NCBI GenBank assembly: GCA_963989385.1
Contig: OZ022503.1
Coordinates: 68,050,123 to 68,114,122 of the forward strand
Direction of reading: 5' to 3'
Length of the DNA: 64,000 nt
From: Ctena decussata
Lineage: Eukaryota > Mollusca > Bivalvia > Lucinida > Lucinidae
Position 1 is the stretch's first letter, and each line of letters begins with the position of its first letter. The translations under genes and the position numbers were made by a program. Shown here piece after piece: positions 12,501-24,679 of this stretch. The notes below the pieces were generated by a model. The model had not been told where the DNA came from and did not search any database. It worked only from the letters and a program-made list of their open reading frames with translations.

Positions 12501-13532
12501 TTTGGGAGCTAAAGTCGCACAAACTTTTGTTTACAAAAATTTGGATGGCCTATAGTTCGCAAGTTATGCAATCAGTTGACATAAGATTGTGCATGCATGT
12601 AGACATGTTAATGACCTTTATATATGCCAAGTTTCAGATGGCTACCTACTCATACAAGCAAGCAGTAGCGGTTTGAAATTTTCACAATTTGGGCTACACG
12701 TTCGGGACGATTCGTGACCTTAGGTGACTTGCACAATTCGGGCTGAAACTAGTGCCAAATGAGAGGGTTGGGATAAACATTCAATTGACCATATGTGCCA
12801 AAAATTCTCGTTCTTTAGTTTTCGAGTTATAGCCCCTGGAAGTCGAAAACTGCACGACTTTGCCCTCGAATATCTCGACAACGGAGAAAGGAGAATTTCA
12901 GGGCATTTTCTCCCAAGAAATATATGGGAATTATCTGTAATTTAGCACAGTTTCAGAACGATTCGTGAAAGTCACCTTTTAAGAATAACTTCCACTGCAG
13001 GCCCATATATAAAAGTTTGCTCCTTTATTACTCTGCACATGGACAATTATTTGCGCTGTTATTTGCCCCAGGCATGTACCTATGTAATTACCGTTAACAG
13101 TGTAAAGATGGATGTTATCGGTCGCTGAACGTCGGAGCAGTAGGCGTTTAATGCATTTTCCCATAGGGTCCAATGCAAAATTGACACCTCATTTTCTCTA
13201 TTCTCAAGAGCTTTGAGTCTCTGCAAAACATATACATGTGTAGACACAAATAAGTGAAATAGAATGAAGGCTATTTCAGCTTTAGCTTTTATTCCGTTTG
13301 GGAGCTAAAGTCGCACAAACTTTTGTTTACAAAAATTTCGATGGCCTATAGTTCGCAAGTTATGCAATCAGTTGACATAAGATTGTGCATGCATGTAGAC
13401 ATGTTAATGACCTTTATATATGCCAAGTTTCAGATGGCTACCTACTCATACAAGCAAGCAGTAGCGGTTTGAAATTTTCACAATTTGGGCTACACGTTCG
13501 GGACGATTCGTGACCTTAGGTGACTTGCACAA
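9550..13532. repeat. Five-monomer HOR copy, version alpha (M13-M17)
   Basis: M13 carries gaaataattcc and ctgaaagtc (phase 0). M14 is close to consensus (phase 1). M15 starts in cacaactcggg and has a 3-bp gain, aagaattataac, making it 799 bp (phase 2). M16 carries atttggatgg (phase 3). M17 carries ccgttaacag and ctctattctc (phase 4). M16-M17-M18 repeat M8-M9-M10 in order at an eight-monomer offset. Confidence 0.75.
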
Positions 13533-16500
13533 TTCGGGCTGAAACTAGTGCCAAATGAGAGGGTTGGGATAAACATTCAATTGACCATATGTGCCAAAAA
13601 TTCTCGTTCTTTAGTTTTCGAGTTATAGCCCCTGAAAGTCGAAAACTGCACGACTTTGCCCTCGAATATCTCGACAACGGAGAAAGGAGAATTTCAGGGC
13701 ATTTTCTCCCAAGAAATATATGGGAATTATCTGTAATTTAGCACAGTTTCAGAACGATTCGTGAAAGTCACCTTTTAAGAAATAATTCCACTGCAGGCCC
13801 ATATATAAAAGTTTGCTCCTTTATTACTCTGCACATGGACAATTATTTGCGCTGTTATTTGCCCCAGGCATGAACCTATGTAATTACCGTTTACAGTGTA
13901 AAGATGGATGTTATCGGTCGCTGAACGTCGGAGCAGTAGGCGTTTAATGCATTTTCCCATAGGGTCCAATGCAAAATTGACACCTCATTTTCTCCATTCT
14001 CAAGAGCTTTGAGTCTCTGCAAAACATATACATGTGTAGACACAAATAAGTGAAATAGAATGAAGGCTATTTCAGCTTTAGCTTTTATTCCGTTTGGGAG
14101 CTAAAGTCGCACAAACTTTTGTTTACAAAAATTTCGATGGCCTATAGTTCGCAAGTTATGCAATCAGTTGACATAAGATTGTGCATGCATGTAGACATGT
14201 TAATGACCTTTATATATGCCAAGTTTCAGATGGCTACCTACTCATACAAGCAAGCAGTAGCGGTTTGAAATTTTCACAATTTGGGCTACACGTTCGGGAC
14301 GATTCGTGACCTTAGGTGACTTGCACAATTCGGGCTGAAACTAGTGCCAAATGAGAGGGTTGGGATAAACATTTAATTGACCATATGTGCCAAAAATTCT
14401 CGTTCTTTAGTTTTCGAGTTATAGCCCCTGGAAGTCGAAAACTGCACGACTTTGCCCTCGAATATCTCGACAACGGAGAAAGGAGAATTTCAGGGCATTT
14501 TCTCCCAAGAAATATATGGGAATTATCTGTAATTTAGCACAGTTTCAGAACGATTCGTGAAAGTCACCTTTTAAGAATAACTTCCACTGCAGGCCCATAT
14601 ATAAAAGTTTGCTCCTTTATTACTCTGCACATGGACAATTATTTGCGCTGTTATTTGCCCCAGGCATGTACCTATGTAATTACCGTTAACAGTGTAAAGA
14701 TGGATGTTATCGGTCGCTGAACGTCGGAGCAGTAGGCGTTTAATGCATTTTCCCATAGGGTCCAATGCAAAATTGACACCTCATTTTCTCTATTCTCAAG
14801 AGCTTTGAGTCTCTGCAAAACATATACATGTGTAGACACAAATAAGTGAAATAGAATGAAGGCTATTTCAGCTTTAGCTTTTATTCCGTTTGGGAGCTAA
14901 AGTCGCACAAACTTTTGTTTACAAAAATTTCGATGGCCTATAGTTCGCAAGTTATGCAATCAGTTGACATAAGATTGTGCATGCATGTAGACATGTTAAT
15001 GACCTTTATATATGCCAAGTTTCAGATGGCTACCTACTCATACAAGCAAGCAGTAGCGGTTTGAAATTTTCACAATTTGGGCTACACGTTCGGGACGATT
15101 CGTGACCTTAGGTGACTTGCACAATTCGGGCTGAAACTAGTGCCAAATGAGAGGGTTGGGATAAACATTCAATTGACCTTATGTGCCAAAAATTCTCGTT
15201 CTTTAGTTTTCGAGTTATAGCCCCTGGAAGTCGAAAACTGCACGACTTTGCCCTCGAATATCTCGACAACGGAGAAAGGAGAATTTCAGGGCATTTTCTC
15301 CCAAGAAATATATGGGAATTATCTGTAATTTAGCACAGTTTCAGAACGATTCGTGAAAGTCACCTTTTAAGAATAACTTCCACTGCAGGCCATTATATAA
15401 AAGTTTGCTCCTTTATTACTCTGCACATGGACAATTATTTGCGCTGTTATTTGCCCCAGGCATGAACCTATGTAATTACCGTTAACAGTGTAAAGATGGA
15501 TGTTATCGGTCGCTGAACGTCGGAGCAGTAGGCGTTTAATGCATTTTCCCATAGGGTCCAATGCAAAATTGACACCTCATTTTCTCCATTCTCAAGAGCT
15601 TTGAGTCTCTGCAAAACATATACATGTGTAGACACAAATAAGTGAAATAGAATGAAGGCTATTTCAGCTTTAGCTTTTATTCCGTTTGGGAGCTAAAGTC
15701 GCACAAACTTTTGTTTACAAAAATTTCGATGGCCTATAGTTCGCAAGTTATGCAATCAGTTGACATAGGATTGTGCATGCATGTAGACATGTTAATGACC
15801 TTTATATATGCCAAGTTTCAGATGGCTACCTACTCATACAAGCAAGCAGTAGCGGTTTGAAATTTTCACAATTTGGGCTACACGTTCGGGACGATTCGTG
15901 ACCTTAGGTGACTTGCACAATTCGGGCTGAAACTAGTGCCAAATGAGAGGGTTGGGATAAACATTCAATTGACCATATGTGCCAAAAATTCTCGTTCTTT
16001 AGTTTTCGAGTTATAGCCCCTGGAAGTCGAAAACTGCACGACTTTGCCCTCGAATATCTCGACAACGGAGAAAGGAGAATTTCAGGGCATTTTCTCCCAA
16101 GAAATATATGGGAATTATCTGTAATTTAGCACAGTTTCAGAACGATTCGTGAAAGTCACCTTTTAAGAATAACTTCCACTGCAGGCCCATATATAAAAGT
16201 TTGCTCCTTTATTACTCTGCACATGGACAATTATTTGCGCTGTTATTTGCCCCAGGCATGTACCTATGTAATTACCGTTAACAGTGTAAAGATGGATGTT
16301 ATCGGTCGCTGAACGTCGGAGCAGTAGGCGTTTAATGCATTTTCCCATAGGGTCCAATGCAAAATTGACACCTCATTTTCTCTATTCTCAAGAGCTTTGA
16401 GTCTCTGCAAAACATATACATGTGAAGACACAAATAAGTGAAATAGAATGAAGGCTATTTCAGCTTTAGCTTTTATTCCGTTTGGGAGCTAAAGTCGCAC

Positions 16501-17512
16501 AAACTTTTGTTTACAAAAATTTCGATGGCCTATAGTTCGCAAGTTATGCAATCAGTTGACATAAGATTGTGCATGCATGTAGACATGTTAATGACCTTTA
16601 TATATGCCAAGTTTCAGATGGCTACCTACTCATACAAGCAAGCAGTAGCGGTTTGAAATTTTCACAATTTGGGCTACACGTTCGGGACGATTCGTGACCT
16701 TAGGTGACTTGCACAATTCGGGCTGAAACTAGTGCCAAATGAGAGGGTTGGGATAAACATTCAATTGACCATATGTGCCAAAAATTCTCGTTCTTTAGTT
16801 TTCGAGTTATAGCCCCTGGAAGTCGAAAACTGCACGACTTTGCCCTCGAATATCTCGACAACGGAGAAAGGAGAATTTCAGGGCATTTTCTCCCAAGAAA
16901 TATATGGGAATTATCTGTAATTTAGCACAGTTTCAGAACGATTCGTGAAAGTCACCTTTTAAGAATAACTTCCACTGCAGGCCCATATATAAAAGTTTGC
17001 TCCTTTATTACTCTGCACATGGACAATTATTTGCGCTGTTATTTGCCCCAGGCATGTACCTATGTAATTACCGTTAACAGTGTAAAGATGGATGTTATCG
17101 GTCGCTGAACGTCGGAGCAGTAGGCGTTTAATGCATTTTCCCATAGGGTCCAATGCAAAATTGACACCTCATTTTCTCTATTCTCAAGAGCTTTGAGTCT
17201 CTGCAAAACATATACATGTGTAGACACAAATAAGTGAAATAGAATGAAGGCTATTTCAGCTTTAGCTTTTATTCCGTTTGGGAGCTAAAGTCGCACAAAC
17301 TTTTGTTTACAAAAATTTCGATGGCCTATAGTTCGCAAGTTATGCAATCAGTTGACATAAGATTGTGCATGCATGTAGACATGTTAATGACCTTTATATA
17401 TGCCAAGTTTCAGATGGCTACCTACTCATACAAGCAAGCAGTAGCGGTTTGAAATTTTCACAATTTGGGCTACACGTTCGGGACGATTCGTGACCTTAGG
17501 TGACTTGCACAA
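13533..17512. repeat. Five-monomer HOR copy, version beta (M18-M22)
   Basis: M18 has gaaataattcc with ctgaaagtc and catgaacc. M19 has acatttaattg plus ccgttaacag. M20 has gccattatataaaag, ccgttaacag and, unusually, consensus ctccattctc. M21 has tgtgaagac. M22 has ccgttaacag and ctctattctc. The same order of markers recurs 3,980 bp later in M23-M26. M20 has private changes ccttatgtg and acataggattg. Confidence 0.82.
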
Positions 17513-20500
17513 TTCGGGCTGAAACTAGTGCCAAATGAGAGGGTTGGGATAAACATTCAATTGACCATATGTGCCAAAAATTCTCGTTCTTTAGTTTTCG
17601 AGTTATAGCCCCTGGAAGTCGAAAACTGCACGACTTTGCCCTCGAATATCTCGACAACGGAGAAAGGAGAATTTCAGGGCATTTTCTCCCAAGAAATATA
17701 TGGGAATTATCTGTAATTTAGCACAGTTTCAGAACGATTCGTGAAAGTCACCTTTTAAGAAATAATTCCACTGCAGGCCCATATATAAAAGTTTGCTCCT
17801 TTATTACTCTGCACATGGACAATTATTTGCGCTGTTATTTGCCCCAGGCATGTACCTATGTAATTACCGTTTACAGTGTAAAGATGGATGTTATCGGTCG
17901 CTGAACGTCGGAGCAGTAGGCGTTTAATGCATTTTCCCATAGGGTCCAATGCAAAATTGACACCTCATTTTCTCCATTCTCAAGAGCTTTGAGTCTCTGC
18001 AAAACATATACATGTGTAGACACAAATAAGTGAAATAGAATGAAGGCTATTTCAGCTTTAGCTTTTATTCCGTTTGGGAGCTAAAGTCGCACAAACTTTT
18101 GTTTACAAAAATTTCGATGGCCTATAGTTCGCAAGTTATGCAATCAGTTGACATAAGATTGTGCATGCATGTAGACATGTTAATGACCTTTATATATGCC
18201 AAGTTTCAGATGGCTACCTACTCATACAAGCAAGCAGTAGCGGTTTGAAATTTTCACAATTTGGGCTACACGTTCGGGACGATTCGTGACCTTAGGTGAC
18301 TTGCACAATTCGGGCTGAAACTAGTGCCAAATGAGAGGGTTGGGATAAACATTTAATTGACCATATGTGCCAAAAATTCTCGTTCTTTAGTTTTCGAGTT
18401 ATAGCCCCTGGAAGTCGAAAACTGCACGACTTTGCCCTCGAATATCTCGACAACGGAGAAAGGAGAATTTCAGGGCATTTTCTCCCAAGAAATATATGGG
18501 AATTATCTGTAATTTAGCACAGTTTCAGAACGATTCGTGAAAGTCACCTTTTAAGAATAACTTCCACTGCAGGCCCATATATAAAAGTTTGCTCCTTTAT
18601 TACTCTGCACATGGACAATTATTTGCGCTGTTATTTGCCCCAGGCATGTACCTATGTAATTACCGTTAACAGTGTAAAGATGGATGTTATCGGTCGCTGA
18701 ACGTCGGAGCAGTAGGCGTTTAATGCATTTTCCCATAGGGTCCAATGCAAAATTGACACCTCATTTTCTCTATTCTCAAGAGCTTTGAGTCTCTGCAAAA
18801 CATATACATGTGTAGACACAAATAAGTGAAATAGAATGAAGGCTATTTCAGCTTTAGCTTTTATTCCGTTTGGGAGCTAAAGTCGCACAAACTTTTGTTT
18901 ACAAAAATTTCGATGGCCTATAGTTCGCAAGTTATGCAATCAGTTGACATAAGATTGTGCATGCATGTAGACATGTTAATGACCTTTATATATGCCAAGT
19001 TTCAGATGGCTACCTACTCATACAAGCAAGCAGTAGCGGTTTGAAATTTTCACAATTTGGGCTACACGTTCGGGACGATTCGTGACCTTAGGTGACTTGC
19101 ACAATTCGGGCTGAAACTAGTGCCAAATGAGAGGGTTGGGATAAACATTCAATTGACCATATGTGCCAAAAATTCTCGTTCTTTAGTTTTCGAGTTATAG
19201 CCCCTGGAAGTCGAAAACTGCACGACTTTGCCCTCGAATATCTCGACAACGGAGAAAGGAGAATTTCAGGGCATTTTCTCCCAAGAAATATATGGGAATT
19301 ATCTGTAATTTAGCACAGTTTCAGAACGATTCGTGAAAGTCACCTTTTAAGAATAACTTCCACTGCAGGCCATTATATAAAAGTTTGCTCCTTTATTACT
19401 CTGCACATGGACAATTATTTGCGCTGTTATTTGCCCCAGGCATGTACCTATGTAATTACCGTTAACAGTGTAAAGATGGATGTTATCGGTCGCTGAACGT
19501 CGGAGCAGTAGGCGTTTAATGCATTTTCCCATAGGGTCCAATGCAAAATTGACACCTCATTTTCTCCATTCTCAAGAGCTTTGAGTCTCTGCAAAACATA
19601 TACATGTGTAGACACAAATAAGTGAAATAGAATGAAGGCTATTTCAGCTTTAGCTTTTATTCCGTTTGGGAGCTAAAGTCGCACAAACTTTTGTTTACAA
19701 AAATTTCGATGGCCTATAGTTCGCAAGTTATGCAATCAGTTGACATAAGATTGTGCATGCATGTAGACATGTTAATGACCTTTATATATGCCAAGTTTCA
19801 GATGGCTACCTACTCATACAAGCAAGCAGTAGCGGTTTGAAATTTTCACAATTTGGGCTACACGTTCGGGACGATTCGTGACCTTAGGTGACTTGCACAA
19901 TTCGGGCTGAAACTAGTGCCAAATGAGAGGGTTGGGATAAACATTCAATTGACCATATGTGCCAAAAATTCTCGTTCTTTAGTTTTCGAGTTATAGCCCC
20001 TGGAAGTCGAAAACTGCACGACTTTGCCCTCGAATATCTCGACAACGGAGAAAGGAGAATTTCAGGGCATTTTCTCCCAAGAAATATATGGGAATTATCT
20101 GTAATTTAGCACAGTTTCAGAACGATTCGTGAAAGTCACCTTTTAAGAATAACTTCCACTGCAGGCCCATATATAAAAGTTTGCTCCTTTATTACTCTGC
20201 ACATGGACAATTATTTGCGCTGTTATTTGCCCCAGGCATGTACCTATGTAATTACCGTTAACAGTGTAAAGATGGATGTTATCGGTCGCTGAACGTCGGA
20301 GCAGTAGGCGTTTAATGCATTTTCCCATAGGGTCCAATGCAAAATTGACACCTCATTTTCTCTATTCTCAAGAGCTTTGAGTCTCTGCAAAACATATACA
20401 TGTGAAGACACAAATAAGTGAAATAGAATGAAGGCTATTTCAGCTTTAGCTTTTATTCCATTTGGGAGCTAAAGTCGCACAAACTTTTGTTTACAAAAAT

Positions 20501-20696
20501 TTCGATGGCCTATAGTTCGCAAGTTATGCAATCAGTTGACATAAGATTGTGCATGCATGTAGACATGTTAATGGCCTTTATATATGCCAAGTTTCAGATG
20601 GCTACCTACTCATACAAGCAAGCAGTAGCGGTTTGAAATTTTCACAATTTGGGCTACACGTTCGGGACGATTCGTGACCTTAGGTGACTTGCACAA
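17513..20696. repeat. Partial HOR copy, version beta (M23-M26)
   Basis: M23 carries gaaataattcc, M24 acatttaattg, M25 gccattatataaaag and M26 tgtgaagac, reproducing M18-M21 exactly one HOR (3,980 bp) downstream. The expected phase-4 monomer is absent: the next copy M27 has ccgtttacag and ctccattctc. M23 lacks two M18 markers (ctgaaagtc, catgaacc), so the copies have diverged or been partly converted. M26 also has tattccattt and ttaatggcc. Confidence 0.82.
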
Positions 20697-22291
20697 TTCG
20701 GGCTGAAAATAGTGCCAAATGAGAGGGTTGGGATAAACATTCAATTGACCATATGTGCCAAAAATTCTCGTTCTTTAGTTTTCGAGTTATAGCCCCTGGA
20801 AGTCGAAAACTGCACGACTTTGCCCTCGAATATCTCGACAACGGAGAAAGGAGAATTTCAGGGCATTTTCTCCCAAGAAATATATGGGAATTATCTGTAA
20901 TTTAGCACAGTTTCAGAACGATTCGTGAAAGTCACCTTTTAAGAATAACTTCCACTGCAGGCCCATATATAAAAGTTTGCTCCTTTATTACTCTGCACAT
21001 GGACAATTATTTGCGCTGTTATTTGCCCCAGGCATGTACCTATGTAATTACCGTTTACAGTGTAAAGATGGATGTTATCGGTCGCTGAACGTCGGAGCAG
21101 TAGGCGTTTAATGCATTTTCCCATAGGGTCCAATGCAAAATTGACACCTCATTTTCTCCATTCTCAAGAGCTTTGAGTCTCTGCAAAACATATACATGTG
21201 TAGACACAAATAAGTGAAATAGAATGAAGGCTATTTCAGCTTTAGCTTTTATTCCGTTTGGGAGCTAAAGTCGCACAAACTTTTGTTTACAAAAATTTCG
21301 ATGGCCTATAGTTCGCAAGTTATGCAATCAGTTGACATAAGATTGTGCATGCATGTAGACATGTTAATGACCTTTATATATGCCAAGTTTCAGATGGCTA
21401 CCTACTCATACAAGCAAGCAGTAGCGGTTTGAAATTTTCACAATTTGGGCTACACGTTCGGGACGATTCGTGACCTTAGGTGACTTGCACAACTCGGGCT
21501 GAAACTAGTGCCAAATGAGAGGGTTGGGATAAACATTCAATTGACCATATGTGCCAAAAATTCTCGTTCTTTAGTTTTCGAGTTATAGCCCCTGGAAGTC
21601 GAAAACTGCACGACTTTGCCCTCGAATATCTCGACAACGGAGAAAGGAGAATTTCAGGGCATTTTCTCCCAAGAAATATATGGGAATTATCTGTAATTTA
21701 GCACAGTTTCAGAACGATTCGTGAAAGTCACCTTTTAAGAATTATAACTTCCACTGCAGGCCCATATATAAAAGTTTGCTCCTTTATTACTCTGCACATG
21801 GACAATTATTTGCGCTGTTATTTGCCCCAGGCATGTACCTATGTAATTACCGTTTACAGTGTAAAGATGGATGTTATCGGTCGCTGAACGTCGGAGCAGT
21901 AGGCGTTTAATGCATTTTCCCATAGGGTCCAATGCAAAATTGACACCTCATTTTCTCCATTCTCAAGAGCTTTGAGTCTCTGCAAAACATATACATGTGT
22001 AGACACAAATAAGTGAAATAGAATGAAGGCTATTTCAGCTTTAGCTTTTATTCCGTTTGGGAGCTTAAGTCGCACAAACTTTTGTTTACAAAAATTTCGA
22101 TGGCCTATAGTTCGCAAGATATGCAATCAGTTGACATAAGATTGTGCATGCATGTAGACATGTTTATGACCTTTATATATGCCAAGTTTCAGATGGCTAC
22201 CTACTCATACAAGCAAGCAGTAGCGGTTTGAAATTTTCACAATTTGGGCTACACGTTCGGGACGATTCGTGACCTTAGGTGACTTGCACAA
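20697..22291. repeat. HOR register shift (M27-M28), resembles M14-M15
   Basis: M27 is near consensus, with a private gaaaatag near its start. M28 begins in cacaactcggg and has the same 3-bp gain (aagaattataac, 799 bp) seen otherwise only in M15. M27-M28 therefore look like phases 1-2 of version alpha placed directly after phase 3 of version beta. M28 adds private changes gagcttaag, caagatatg and catgtttatg. Confidence 0.7.
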
Positions 22292-23087
22292 TTCGGGCTG
22301 AAACTAGTGCCAAATGAGAGGGTTGGGATAAACATTCAATTGACCATATGTGCCAAAAATTCTCGTTCTTTAGTTTTCGAGTTATAGCCCCTGGAAGTCG
22401 AAAACTGCACGACTTTGCCCTCGAATATCTCGACAACGGAGAAAGGAGAATTTCAGGGCATTTTCTCCCAAGAAATATATGGGAATTATCTGTAATTTAG
22501 CACAGTTTCAGAACGATTCGTGAAAGTCACCTTTTAAGAATAACTTCCACTGCAGGCCCATATATAAAAGTTTGCTCCTTTATTACTCTGCACATGGACA
22601 ATTATTTGCGCTGTTATTTGCCCCAGGCATGTACCTATGTAATTACCGTTTACAGTGTAAAGATGGATGTTATCGGTCGCTGAACGTCGGAGCAGTAGGC
22701 GTTTAATGCATTTTCCCATAGGGTCCAATGCAAAATTGACACCTCATTTTCTCCATTCTCAAGAGCTTTGAGTCTCCGCAAAACATATACATGTGTAGAC
22801 ACAAATAAGTGAAATAGAATGAAGGCTATTTCAGCTTTAGCTTTTATTCCGTTTGGGAGCTAAAGTCGCACAAACTTTTGTTTACAAAAATTTCGATGGC
22901 CTATAGTTCGCAAGTTATGCAATCAGTTGACATAAGATTGTGCATGCATGTAGACATGTTAATGACCTTTATATATGCCAAGTTTCAGATGGCTACCTAC
23001 TCATACAAGCAAGCAGTAGCGGTTTGAAATTTTCACAATTTGGGTTACACGTTCGGGACGATTCGTGACCTTAGGTGACTTGCACAA

Positions 23088-24679
23088 TTCGGGCTGAAAC
23101 TAGTGCCAAATGAGAGGGTTGGGATAAACATTCAATTGACCATATGTGCCAAAAATTCTCGTTCTTTAGTTTTCGAGTTATAGCCCCTGGAAGTCGAAAA
23201 CTGCACGACTTTGCCCTCGAATATCTCGACAACGGAGAAAGGAGAATTTCAGGGCATTTTCTCCCAAGAAATATATGGGAATTATCTGTAATTTAGCACA
23301 GTTTCAGAACGATTCGTGAAAGTCACCTTTTAAGAATAACTTCCACTGCAGGCCCATATATACAAGTTTGCTCCTTTATTACTCTGCACATGGACAATTA
23401 TTTGCGCTGTTATTTGCCCCAGGCATGTACCTATGTAATTACCGTTTACAGTGTAAAGATGGATGTTATCGGTCGCTTAACGTCGGAGCAGTAGGCGTTT
23501 AATGCATTTTCCCATAGGGTCCAATGCAAAATTGACACCTCATTTTCTCCATTCTCAAGAGCTTTGAGTCTCTGCAAAACATATACATGTGTAGACACAA
23601 ATAAGTGAAATAGAATGAAGGCTATTTCAGCTTTAGCTTTTATTCCGTTTGGGAGCTAAAGTCGCACAAACTTTTGTTTACAAAAATTTCGATGGCCTAT
23701 AGTTCGCAAGTTATGCAATCAGTTGACATAAGATTGTGCATGCATGTAGACATGTTAATGACCTTTATATATGCCAAGTTTCAGATGGCTACCTACTCAT
23801 ACAAGCAAGCAGTAGCGGTTTGAAATTTTCACAATTTGGGCTACACGTTCGGGACGATTCGTGACCTTAGGTGACTTGCACAATTCGGGCTGAAACTAGT
23901 GCCAAATGAGAGGGTTGGGATAAACATTCAATTGACCATATGTGCCAAAAATTCTCGTTCTTTAGTTTTCGAGTTATAGCCCCTGGAAGTCGAAAACTGC
24001 ACGACTTTGCCCTCGAATATCTCGACAACGGAGAAAGGAGAATTTCAGGGCATTTTCTCCCAAGAAATATATGGGAATTATCTGTAATTTAGCACAGTTT
24101 CAGAACGATTCGTGAAAGTCACCTTTTAAGAATAACTTCCACTGCAGGCCCATATATACAAGTTTGCTCCTTTATTACTCTGCACATGGACAATTATTTG
24201 CGCTGTTATTTGCCCCAGGCATGTACCTATGTAATTACCGTTTACAGTGTAAAGATGGATGTTATCGGTCGCTTAACGTCGGAGCAGTAGGCGTTTAATG
24301 CATTTTCCCATAGGGTCCAATGCAAAATTGACACCTCATTTTCTCCATTCTCAAGAGCTTTGAGTCTCTGCAAAACATATACATGTGTAGACACAAATAA
24401 GTGAAATAGAATGAAGGCTATTTCCGCTTTTGCTTTTATTCCGTTTGGGAGCTAAAGTCGCACAAACTTTTGTTTACAAACATTTCGATGGCCTATAGTT
24501 CGCAAGTTATGCAATCAGTTGACATAAGATTGTGCATGCATGTAGACATGTTAATGACCTTTATATATGCCAAGTTTCAGATGGCTACCTACTCATACAA
24601 GCAAGCAGTAGCGGTTTGAAATTTTCACAATTTGGGCTACACGTTCGGGACGATTCGTGACCTTAGGTGACTTGCACAA
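23088..24679. repeat. Near-identical neighbouring monomers M30-M31
   Basis: Both copies have catatatacaag in place of catatataaaag and tcgcttaacg in place of tcgctgaacg. M31 adds tttccgcttttgc and aaacatttcg. Two shared rare changes in adjacent copies point to a single-monomer duplication followed by private mutation. Both shared changes also break features seen elsewhere: the TATA-like box and the minus-strand open frame. Confidence 0.8.

Noticed and set aside
21854..22126. 90-codon minus-strand frame in M28, and 78-codon relatives near 54495 and 57676
   Set aside because: Created by private base changes or a 1-bp loss in single variant monomers. They are frame accidents overlapping the usual 64-codon frame.
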